Positions 1-5,066 are shown, counted from the stretch's first letter. The stretch is 5,066 nucleotides of DNA from Acidobacteriaceae bacterium (GCA_027307295.1 DAHUXF010000233.1:1-5066), one strand, 5' to 3'. Notes: generated by a model not told the origin, from the sequence alone. Program-made: numbers and translations.

Positions 1-819
1 ACAGCGGTTCCCACAGTGTGGGCAGGAATCCTGGAAGCTCTGGAACGCGAACCGGACCGCTGGCGGATCACGCCGGCCTTTCGTGGATTTGTGGGCGGCA
101 CCGCGGTGCCGGAGTCTCTGGTGCGCAAGCTCGATCAACGCGGCATGCGGCTGATTCAGGTCTGGGGCATGACGGAGACCACGCCGGTGGCTGTGTGCTC
201 CACGTTGAAGTCGCACATGCGCAAGTGGCCTGAAGACGAGCAATATCGCGTGCGCGTGCGGCAGGGCCGCGCTTTGCCTTTTATCGACGTGCGCGTTGTC
301 AATGACCAGGGTGAAGCGCCGTGGGACGGCAAAACCATGGGCGAGCTGCATGTGCGCGGACCGTGGGTGGCAGCCAGTTATTTCAATGCGCCGGGAACGG
401 AAGACCGCTGGACCGCCGATGGCTGGCTGCGCACCGGCGATGTTGCGACCATCGATGAAGAAGGTTATGTGCAGATCACAGACCGCGCCAAGGACCTCAT
501 TAAGTCCGGCGGCGAATGGATCAGCTCCGTTGATCTGGAAAACGCTCTGGTTGCCCACCCCGCTGTGCGGGAGGCCGGGGTAATTGCCGTGGCACATCCC
601 AGGTGGGACGAACGCCCCGTGGCAATCATTGTACTGCGTGATGGCATGAAAGCCAGTCCGGAAGAGCTGCGCGATTTTCTTTCTTCCCGGTTTGCCAAAT
701 GGCAGTTGCCGGAAGCTTTTGTTTTTCTAGACCAACTGCCCCACACTTCCACCGGAAAACTTTCCAAGCTGGAATTGCGCAAGCGCTTTACCGGCTGGCA
801 ATGGGACAAAGCTAAGTAG
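1..819 (+). CDS. Fatty-acyl-CoA synthetase (AMP-forming), C-terminal part, 5' end outside window
   Basis: The enzyme activates a fatty acid with ATP to an acyl-adenylate and then transfers it to coenzyme A in the cytoplasm, feeding beta-oxidation or lipid synthesis. The frame is open from base 1 (reading TAVPTVWAGIL) and ends at TAG 817-819, giving 272 visible residues. Full-length members have about 540, so roughly half is missing. Visible in order: the adenylate motif GMTETT (56-61), the TGD aspartate (147) that binds the ribose, the hinge DR (161-162), the stretch KSGGEWISS (168-176) typical of long/medium-chain fatty-acyl-CoA synthetases, and near the C-terminus TSTGK with the catalytic lysine (253). 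From memory, the tail resembles the Thermus thermophilus long-chain synthetase and AlkK-type enzymes more than acetate or luciferase-type ligases. The GTG at 16 is not a true start, because homology continues upstream of it. The C-terminal half looks intact. The chain-length preference cannot be read from this half. Function confidence is high; exact substrate is inferred. Confidence 0.93.
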   Translation, partial: TAVPTVWAGILEALEREPDRWRITPAFRGFVGGTAVPESLVRKLDQRGMRLIQVWGMTETTPVAVCSTLKSHMRKWPEDEQYRVRVRQGRALPFIDVRVVNDQGEAPWDGKTMGELHVRGPWVAASYFNAPGTEDRWTADGWLRTGDVATIDEEGYVQITDRAKDLIKSGGEWISSVDLENALVAHPAVREAGVIAVAHPRWDERPVAIIVLRDGMKASPEELRDFLSSRFAKWQLPEAFVFLDQLPHTSTGKLSKLELRKRFTGWQWDKAK

Positions 820-830
820 GGCGGCGCCGG

Positions 831-2186
831 TTAGATTCTTTCCAATATCACCGGCACGCCCGGTCTTGGCTGCAATGTTACGGAGGGCTCCGGACGCACC
901 TGGGCAGGATCAATGGCCAGCTTCAAACGGAAGCGCTGCAACAGCATGGCCAGTACCACAAGAATTTCCGTCATGGCAAAATTCAATCCAATGCAGGTCC
1001 GCGGCCCGGCGCCAAAAGGCAGATAAGCGTAGCGCGGCCGCTCTGCTGAATTCTCCGGCGCAAAACGTTCCGGACGGAACAAATCCGGCTCCGGCCACCA
1101 CTTGGGATGCCGCTGCGTAATATAAGGAAATATCAGGATCTCTGATCCAGCCGGGATGCGGAACCCGGCGATCTCATCGGCCTGGATGGCGGTGCGCGCC
1201 AGAGTCCACACGGGCGGATACAAACGCATGCTTTCTTCCACCACCGTGCGCGAATAGCGGAGCTTCACCAGGTCTTCATACGAGGGCGTGCGTCCATTCA
1301 GGAAAGATACTTCCTCTGCCATGCGCTCCACCACTTCAGGCCGTGTTCCAATCAGAAAGCAGGTCCACGCCAATACCAGAGTGGTTGTCTCATGGCCTGC
1401 GGTCAGCAGCGTGATTACTTCATCACGCAGTTGCTTGTCGGACATGGGCGCACCGTTTTCATCGCGAGCTTCCATCAACATGGTAAGCAGGTCATGAATA
1501 CTGGCAGAGGCGCGCCGGCGCTCAGCGATGATGCGGTCAATGATCCCGTGAATGTTTGCCAGCGCCGCCCGGTATTCGCGGTTGCGGCGCGTAGGGATAC
1601 TGAGTGGCAGCTGCACAATAGACCATGCGCGGTCAACCGAGTAGTCCCGGCCAATATCCAGCGTGTGCCGGATGGACTCTGTATCGGCCTCCAGGTTGGT
1701 GGTGAAAAGCACCTGGCTGGCGATGTTCAGTGTCAGGCCCATGAATTCCGGCACCACGTCAAGAATTACGCCGTTTCTGGCATGGGACTCCCAGCGTTGC
1801 AGCATGGTCACTGTGTTTTCCGCCATAGCGCTGACAAAGCCCGCAACCTGCTGTCCCTGGAATGAGGGTTGCGTCATCCGGCGTTGCCGCTGCCATAATT
1901 TCCCTTCGCTGGTGAGTAGACCTTCACCCAGAGAAAGCTTAAGAATCTGGTAGCCCCGGCCCTTTACATAGCTCTTGAAGTTGGATTGCAGCACTTGCTG
2001 AATGTGGTCGGGGTGGCTTAGTTGGAATGAAACCCAAAGGCCGCGATAGCGCACAACGTCGCCATACGTAAGCGCTGTCTGAAAGAATCCGTTCAGCGGG
2101 TCCCTGCGGAAGCGCGGCAGGCTCAGAAAGAACCGCAAAGGGGCAGGACCTGGCGCTTTGGCTGACTGGTGAGAACTACGCAACAC
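831..2186 (-). CDS. Cytochrome P450 (heme-thiolate monooxygenase)
   Basis: This is a complete soluble bacterial P450 of 451 residues, which would insert one oxygen atom of O2 into an organic substrate using electrons from a separate ferredoxin or flavodoxin partner. No such partner is encoded here. Hallmarks in order: a PGP turn (12-14) opening the fold, the C-helix WxxxR (W98, R102), the I-helix oxygen-activation motif AGHETT (263-268), the K-helix ExxR (E318, R321), PERF (372-375), and the heme loop FGAGPRTCIG (391-400) with Cys398 as heme ligand. The C-terminus is complete. No signal peptide or membrane anchor is seen. The start is a GTG at 2186-2184, chosen because a TGA lies directly upstream in frame and no ATG follows until codon 104; TTG at codon 2 is the only close alternative. 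The ribosome binding site is poor (GGGTAG). The overall style resembles fatty-acid or terpenoid hydroxylases of the CYP102/CYP4-like branch, but the substrate is not determinable. It is convergent with the acyl-CoA synthetase, with 11 bases between stops. Confidence 0.96.
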   Translation of the reverse strand: MLRSSHQSAKAPGPAPLRFFLSLPRFRRDPLNGFFQTALTYGDVVRYRGLWVSFQLSHPDHIQQVLQSNFKSYVKGRGYQILKLSLGEGLLTSEGKLWQRQRRMTQPSFQGQQVAGFVSAMAENTVTMLQRWESHARNGVILDVVPEFMGLTLNIASQVLFTTNLEADTESIRHTLDIGRDYSVDRAWSIVQLPLSIPTRRNREYRAALANIHGIIDRIIAERRRASASIHDLLTMLMEARDENGAPMSDKQLRDEVITLLTAGHETTTLVLAWTCFLIGTRPEVVERMAEEVSFLNGRTPSYEDLVKLRYSRTVVEESMRLYPPVWTLARTAIQADEIAGFRIPAGSEILIFPYITQRHPKWWPEPDLFRPERFAPENSAERPRYAYLPFGAGPRTCIGLNFAMTEILVVLAMLLQRFRLKLAIDPAQVRPEPSVTLQPRPGVPVILERI

Positions 2187-2291
2187 TCATCATTCTACCC
2201 GACAGCAGAGCTATTTCGTGGGAAAGCCTGTCAATGCCTTAGTGGGAGTATCAGGCCCTTACATCTGCCGCTCTCTTTCGGGTAAAACGTT

Positions 2292-2336
2292 GTTCAGAGA
2301 ATATATGTTCAGAGAATTTATGTTCAGCGGATTTAT
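2292..2336. repeat. Three tandem 15-bp repeats upstream of the P450 gene
   Basis: Three head-to-tail 15-bp copies: GTTCAGAGAATATAT (2292-2306), GTTCAGAGAATTTAT (2307-2321) and GTTCAGCGGATTTAT (2322-2336). Copies 1 and 2 differ at one base; copy 3 differs from copy 2 at two. The first two copy junctions each contain a dyad GAA-N6-TTC, so the array could be a cluster of operator half-sites. It is AT-rich against GC-rich surroundings and lies about 105-150 bases upstream of the P450 start and just beyond the stop of the small gene. The repeat is certain; a regulatory role is inference. Confidence 0.75.
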
Positions 2337-2354
2337 CGGTACCCTCAACCGCAC

Positions 2355-2561
2355 TCATTTCCGCGGTGCTGTCACTGCATGGCTTACGCCGGCATAGTGT
2401 TGGCTGGCGATGCTGGAACATCCATCCAGGGCCAGGGAAAAAAGCACGGCAACGAGAGTGGAAAAAATGATGGTCCATCCAATGCTCCGGCTCCAGATAC
2501 GGAACATGGGGAATAAGCTCTGTTGGACTTGATTGCGGGTAGTTTCCTGTGTCGGCATCAT
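2355..2561 (-). CDS. Small single-span membrane protein or short lipoprotein, unrecognised
   Basis: A 68-residue product that I do not recognise. The first of two adjacent ATGs (2561-2559) is preceded by AGAGAGG (minus-strand reading of 2570-2576) at an 8-base spacing, a good ribosome binding site and the main reason for calling the gene. Residues 1-27 are polar with several basic residues. Residues 28-45 are a continuous hydrophobic segment (WTIIFSTLVAVLFSLAL), followed by DGCSS. The segment ending L-D-G-C48 loosely fits a lipobox, with Cys48 as the lipidated residue; Asp at -2 is unusual and the n-region is long. If cleaved, only about 21 residues would remain. Otherwise it would be an inner-membrane protein with a short C-terminal tail. 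It stands alone, 259 bases after folP and 168 bases before the P450, on the same strand as both. It ends at TGA 2357-2355. Existence is likely but not certain; function is unknown. Confidence 0.5.
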   Translation of the reverse strand: MMPTQETTRNQVQQSLFPMFRIWSRSIGWTIIFSTLVAVLFSLALDGCSSIASQHYAGVSHAVTAPRK

Positions 2562-2569
2562 GGTGATCG

Positions 2570-2576
2570 CCTCTCT
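2570..2576 (-). promoter_or_regulatory. Ribosome binding site of the small membrane-protein gene
   Basis: The minus-strand reading is AGAGAGG, eight bases before the first ATG (2561) and eleven before the second (2558). This favours the first ATG as start. It is the only clear Shine-Dalgarno-type sequence in front of any complete gene in this window. Confidence 0.5.
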
Positions 2577-2577
2577 A

Positions 2578-2595
2578 TAGTTGCAATTGCAGCTA
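2578..2595. promoter_or_regulatory. 18-bp near-palindrome ahead of the small gene (operator candidate)
   Basis: The sequence TAGTTGCAATTGCAGCTA matches its own reverse complement at all but one symmetric pair (2581/2592). The core TGCAATTGCA (2582-2591) is a perfect 10-bp palindrome. It sits 17-34 bases upstream of the ATG at 2561, immediately behind the ribosome binding site, where a bound repressor would block transcription start or early elongation. Symmetry is seen directly; the operator role is inference, and no regulator gene is nearby. Confidence 0.35.
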
Positions 2596-2685
2596 CAAGA
2601 GAAAGTGCAGCCGACCTGCCATCTTCCAAGTTGTTGATTCTATAGGGTTTGATAATGTCGCGACTCCAGCGCATTGTGGGTGAAA

Positions 2686-2712
2686 GCAGACACCGTGTCT
2701 GCGGATACACGG
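2686..2712 (-). terminator. Two mutually exclusive hairpins downstream of folP, possible weak terminator
   Basis: On the folP strand, GCAGACA-CGG-TGTCTGC (2702 down to 2686) forms a 7-bp stem with a 3-base loop and is followed by only TTTC, so it is a weak intrinsic terminator candidate about 120 bases beyond the folP stop. A second stem, CCGTGT (2712-2707) with ACACGG (2699-2694), shares the central bases, so the two cannot form together. The pairing is visible directly. The short T run and distance from folP make termination uncertain; it could equally be part of the leader of the small gene. Confidence 0.3.
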
Positions 2713-2755
2713 CAATTGAGACTTAAGCTGTGGTCCAACAATTTTGCAAAGGGTT

Positions 2756-2784
2756 ATCCGCGTGAATCCGCGTGATCTGCGGTA
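2756..2784. repeat. Degenerate ~10-bp tandem repeat (ATCCGCGTGA family) after folP
   Basis: ATCCGCGTGA occurs twice in perfect tandem (2756-2765 and 2766-2775), followed with one base of overlap by a third, diverged unit ATCTGCGGTA (2775-2784). On the folP strand this reads as repeated CGCGGAT/CGCAGAT units. A related GCGTCCTCTGCG motif follows at 2801-2812. From memory, near-identical 'CGCAGAT-ACGCAGAT' strings and 'GCAGAGGACGCAGAG' strings recur between genes in many bacterial phyla. This is therefore probably one copy of a dispersed intergenic repeat rather than a site specific to folP. Confidence 0.6.
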
Positions 2785-2820
2785 AGGTTTTCACGCATTG
2801 CGTCCTCTGCGCTCGATAAG

Positions 2821-3708
2821 TTACTGGCTCTCCGCCCTGAGTATGGCATCGGCGATCTTCACCGCCTCTGCCGCAGCGCGTACATCATGCACGCGTATTA
2901 TGTGAGCGCCTTTGAGCACGGATGCCGTGGCTGCTGCAATTGAACCATGAAGCCGTTGATCGGGCGGTGCATCTTTGCCGTCGCGCGCCAGTGTGCGCCC
3001 GATGAAAGACTTTCTTGACGTTCCCACCAGAAGCGGAAAGCCCAGTTCGTGCAGCTGATCCAGCCGGGCCAGAAGAGGGTAATTCTGGTCGAATTTTTTG
3101 CCGAAGCCGATGCCCACATCAAGCATGATCTGGTCTTTGTGGATCCCGCGAGACAGCGCCATGTTTGCATATTCGCGCAGGTCAGCCTTCACCTCGGCCA
3201 GTATATCGGCTGAAGGGGCCAGGTTGCGCCACTCCTGCGGACGGCCGCGTGTATGCATCAGGATGGCCCCGCAGGCCAGACCGGCAACCGTTGACGCCAT
3301 CTGCTGGTCCCAGCGCAGTGCGCTCACGTCATTCACAATCTCGCATCCGGCATTGACCGCAGCGCGCGCCACCTCAGCTTTGTAAGTATCCACAGAGAGA
3401 ACCGCGTCAGGCCGTTCGCGCAGCACATCTTCTATTACCGGCATGATGCGGCGCAGCTCTTCCGCCGCTGGAATGCCGCTTTCCGCCACCGGCGTGCCGG
3501 GCCGCGTGGATTCGCCGCCAATGTCCAGCAGGTCAGCGCCGTCTTCCAGCATCTTAAGGGCATGGGCCACGGCATGGTCGCGGGCCAGAAACTTTCCGCC
3601 ATCGGAAAACGAGTCAGGCGTGACATTCAGTATGCCCATTACCAGGGTTCGCGGGCCAAGTTCCATTTCGCGGGTGTGTAAGCGCCATCGGTAATGCGGT
3701 CGGTTCAT
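2821..3708 (-). CDS. folP: Dihydropteroate synthase
   Basis: This cytoplasmic enzyme condenses 6-hydroxymethyl-dihydropterin pyrophosphate with p-aminobenzoate to dihydropteroate in folate synthesis, and is the target of sulfonamides. It has 295 residues, close to the family's usual 270-290, and is complete as a TIM barrel. Family motifs in order: GILNVTPDSFSDGG (25-38; Asn28 binds metal/pyrophosphate), DIGGESTRPG (62-71; Thr68), SVDT (105-108; Asp107 binds pterin), VNDVSA (125-130; Asn126), MHTRG (151-155), DVGIGFGK (197-204; Asp197), GTSRKSF (229-235; Lys233), and RVHD (272-275; Arg272, His274). All pterin and phosphate contacts known from E. coli are present. The usual DPG reads DVG here (Val198). 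The start ATG 3708-3706 has no Shine-Dalgarno sequence. A TATACA element on the minus strand (3722-3717) would put the transcript start within a base or two of this ATG. The stop is TAA 2823-2821. It is divergent from dacB with a 29-bp gap; folK, folB and glmM, frequent neighbours elsewhere, are not in the window. Confidence 0.97.
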   Translation of the reverse strand: MNRPHYRWRLHTREMELGPRTLVMGILNVTPDSFSDGGKFLARDHAVAHALKMLEDGADLLDIGGESTRPGTPVAESGIPAAEELRRIMPVIEDVLRERPDAVLSVDTYKAEVARAAVNAGCEIVNDVSALRWDQQMASTVAGLACGAILMHTRGRPQEWRNLAPSADILAEVKADLREYANMALSRGIHKDQIMLDVGIGFGKKFDQNYPLLARLDQLHELGFPLLVGTSRKSFIGRTLARDGKDAPPDQRLHGSIAAATASVLKGAHIIRVHDVRAAAEAVKIADAILRAESQ

Positions 3709-3737
3709 GGCCGGATTGTATAATTTCCGGCATTCCT
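3709..3737. promoter_or_regulatory. 29-bp divergent folP/dacB promoter region with overlapping -10 elements
   Basis: The whole gap between the two divergent start codons is 29 bases. The plus strand carries a perfect TATAAT (3719-3724); transcription would begin near 3731, leaving about 7 bases before the dacB ATG. The minus strand carries TATACA (3722-3717), overlapping the first, with transcription expected near 3710-3709, at or next to the folP ATG. Neither gene has a Shine-Dalgarno sequence in the gap. No good -35 is seen at 16-18 bases on either side (plus GCGGTC at 3696-3701; minus GCCGCA at 3744-3739). Any -35 contact must lie inside the opposite gene. The -10 matches are seen; promoter use and leaderless translation are inferred. 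Confidence 0.5.
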
Positions 3738-5066
3738 ATGCGGCATCATCCATCCCAGGCGCTTTGTATTGTGGCTCTGCTTTTATCGCTTCAGCTTTCC
3801 GCCATCGCAGCCAAAAAACCTGCGCCGAAGAAAGACATTGCCAAAGAGATCAGCGCCATCCTCAGCCAGCCGCCTCTCAATCGCGCGCATTGGGGGCTGG
3901 ACGTGGTAGACCCGGAGTCCGGCAAGATCATCTATTCGCAAAACGCTGACCAGCTTTTTCTGCCTGCGTCCAACGCCAAGATGTTCACAACGGCGGTGGC
4001 GCTGGCGATTGCCGGTCCGGATTATCGTTTTCGCACAACGGTTGAAGCGGAAGGAAAGATCGACAGCCATGGCCGTCTTGCCGGGGACCTGGTCATCCTG
4101 GGGCGCGGCGATCCCAATATCTCAGGCCGCGCGCTGCCATATTCGCTCAAGACACAACGCACGGCTCCGCATACGCAAATTCTTGAAGAGATGGCCGATC
4201 AGGTGGCACGCAGCGGCCTTAAGCTTGTGGATGGCGACCTGATTGGCGACGATACGTACTACGCCTTTGAACGCTACGCTGAAGGATGGGCCCTGGATGA
4301 CTTGCAGTGGATGGATGGCGCTCCGGTCTCCGCGCTCAGCTTTAATGACAACGTGGTCTTTGTAAATATTCAGCCCGGCGTCGAGCCCGGTGATAAAGCG
4401 CTCATCACCGTGGAGCCGGAGACGGGATATTACGAGCTGGAAAACCTCATTGTTACCACGGCTGCGGGAGTTACTAAAAGGATTGGCATCCACCGCGATC
4501 CGGGTGCGAAGAAGATTGTGCTCTGGGGAACCCTGCCGTTGGGCGACGCAGCAATGAAAGAGCCGCTGGCGATCGAAGATCCGGCGGAGTTTGTGGCGCA
4601 ACTTTTTCGCACGCTGCTGGAACGGCGCGGCATTACAATTCGCGGCAAGACACGCGCACGTCACGCGGAAGCAGCCCAGTTTTATGGACCGCCGCCAGCT
4701 TCGCCGGCTCCTGACAATTCAGCCGTCAGTCGCGCAGCGGCCCCGGCAGAAGCGGCGGTATCAAACACTCTTTCCCATTCCATTCCGGAGCATGCTCCAG
4801 ATCATGTTCCAGAACATGGGCCTGCTTCGGTGAATGCCCCTGCCAGCCTTACTTCTACAAATACGGCAACGGCGAATCACGTGTTGGCGGAGCATCTTTC
4901 CACTCCTTTCTTGGATGACGTTCGCGTCATTAACAAGACCAGCGAGAACTTGCAAGCCGAACTTGCCCTCCGGTTGGTGGGCACGCTGCGCGGAAGCAGC
5001 GGATCATTTGAAGGCGGAAGCGCAACCGCAAAACAATTTCTGCTGCAGGCAGGGCTTAAGGATGAC
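3738..5066 (+). CDS. dacB: D-alanyl-D-alanine carboxypeptidase/endopeptidase, PBP4 type (peptidase S13), 3' end outside window
   Basis: This is an exported penicillin-binding protein that would trim terminal D-Ala from stem peptides and/or cut peptide cross-links in peptidoglycan. The frame is open from ATG 3738 to the window end (443 codons, no stop). Residues 1-25 form a signal peptide: basic start, hydrophobic core IVALLLSLQL, and likely cleavage after AIA or AIAA near residue 24-25. The catalytic SxxK is SNAK (Ser78, Lys81) inside LPASNAKMFTT. GDLVILGRGDPNIS (116-129) is typical of the family. The second motif, SxN, is SEN (Ser402, Asn404). The third, KTG, should lie about 110 residues further on, beyond the window. 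Ser78 and Ser402 are 324 residues apart against about 245 in E. coli PBP4, because of a Pro/Ala/His-rich insert around 311-382. No ribosome binding site precedes the ATG, and a TATAAT lies 14 bases before it. No other in-frame start keeps the signal peptide. Family assignment is firm; which of the two activities dominates is not known. Confidence 0.95.
   Translation, partial: MRHHPSQALCIVALLLSLQLSAIAAKKPAPKKDIAKEISAILSQPPLNRAHWGLDVVDPESGKIIYSQNADQLFLPASNAKMFTTAVALAIAGPDYRFRTTVEAEGKIDSHGRLAGDLVILGRGDPNISGRALPYSLKTQRTAPHTQILEEMADQVARSGLKLVDGDLIGDDTYYAFERYAEGWALDDLQWMDGAPVSALSFNDNVVFVNIQPGVEPGDKALITVEPETGYYELENLIVTTAAGVTKRIGIHRDPGAKKIVLWGTLPLGDAAMKEPLAIEDPAEFVAQLFRTLLERRGITIRGKTRARHAEAAQFYGPPPASPAPDNSAVSRAAAPAEAAVSNTLSHSIPEHAPDHVPEHGPASVNAPASLTSTNTATANHVLAEHLSTPFLDDVRVINKTSENLQAELALRLVGTLRGSSGSFEGGSATAKQFLLQAGLKDD
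4785..4820 (+). repeat. Three 12-bp tandem repeats inside dacB (PEHA-PDHV-PEHG)
   Basis: CCGGAGCATGCT (4785-4796), CCAGATCATGTT (4797-4808) and CCAGAACATGGG (4809-4820) are in-frame 12-bp units encoding the tetrapeptides PEHA, PDHV and PEHG (residues 350-361). They lie in the middle of the low-complexity insert of the dacB product and look like a small tandem expansion that kept the reading frame. Confidence 0.6.

Noticed and set aside
790..831. Inverted repeat ACCGGC/GCCGGT flanking the synthetase stop as a bidirectional terminator
   Set aside because: The stem is only 6 bp with a 30-base loop, partly within coding sequence, and is followed by a poor T run.
1392..1865. 157-codon plus-strand open frame across the P450 gene
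   Set aside because: It is wholly antisense to a P450 with all its motifs in order; the product resembles no family and has no ribosome binding site I can see. It is a shadow of GC-rich coding sequence.
2229..2234. Perfect minus-strand TTGACA as a -35 element for the P450
   Set aside because: At 16-18 bases downstream the sequence reads around GCTCTG, with no acceptable -10. A hexamer alone is weak evidence; it may still be part of a promoter for an unusual sigma factor.
2348..2367. ACCGC/GCGGT hairpin over the end of the small gene as terminator
   Set aside because: The 5-bp stem with a 10-base loop includes the stop codon and has no T tract after it on the minus strand.
2251..2478. 75-codon minus-strand open frame overlapping the small gene and the 15-bp repeats (SEHIF/SEQRF-like pentapeptides)
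   Set aside because: It starts inside the small membrane-protein gene in another frame, has no clear ribosome binding site, and its composition (many His, Cys, Arg) is unlike a real protein. The pentapeptide repeat is simply the 15-bp repeat translated.
4122..4664. 180-codon minus-strand open frame across dacB
   Set aside because: It is antisense to the clearly coding dacB frame, Cys/Arg/His-rich and without domain features.
1..5066. Mobile element, CRISPR array, tRNA, or defence/biosynthetic cluster
   Set aside because: No transposase, integrase, terminal inverted repeats, spacer-repeat pattern, clover-leaf sequence or toxin/antitoxin pair was found. All large genes are metabolic or cell-wall enzymes, and I see no supported new multi-gene system.

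Overview
The window reads as ordinary bacterial chromosome, moderately GC-rich and densely coded. It holds four recognisable protein genes (two cut by the window edges), one small unrecognised membrane-protein gene, and a roughly 630-base stretch with several short repeats. The dacB, folP and P450 sequences have a look I associate with Acidobacteriota (Terriglobia/Koribacter-like). That assignment is an impression from protein character only; no rRNA or other phylogenetic marker is present.

Layout. (1) 1-819, plus: C-terminal half of an AMP-forming fatty-acyl-CoA synthetase, whose beginning lies before the window. (2) 831-2186, minus: a complete cytochrome P450, convergent with the synthetase across only 11 bases. 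(3) 2187-2820: mostly non-coding apart from one 68-codon minus-strand gene (2355-2561) with a good ribosome binding site and one membrane segment. The non-coding parts hold a 3 x 15-bp tandem repeat in front of the P450, an 18-bp near-palindrome just ahead of the small gene, a pair of alternative hairpins, and a degenerate 'ATCCGCGTGA' tandem repeat just after folP. If the small gene is not real, this is a 634-base gene-free stretch. (4) 2821-3708, minus: complete dihydropteroate synthase, folP. (5) 3738-5066, plus: N-terminal 443 codons of an exported PBP4-type D-Ala-D-Ala carboxypeptidase/endopeptidase (dacB), running off the right edge and carrying an unusual Pro/Ala/His-rich insert.

How the genes relate. 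folP (folate synthesis) and dacB (cell-wall remodelling) are divergent from a 29-bp gap that has -10-like elements on both strands and no ribosome binding site for either gene, so both transcripts may be leaderless or nearly so. The acyl-CoA synthetase and P450 could both act on fatty acids, but they are convergent and not an operon. I see no phage, transposon, CRISPR, tRNA or defence genes, and nothing that amounts to a new multi-gene system. The most unexplained parts are the 2187-2820 region and the dacB insert.
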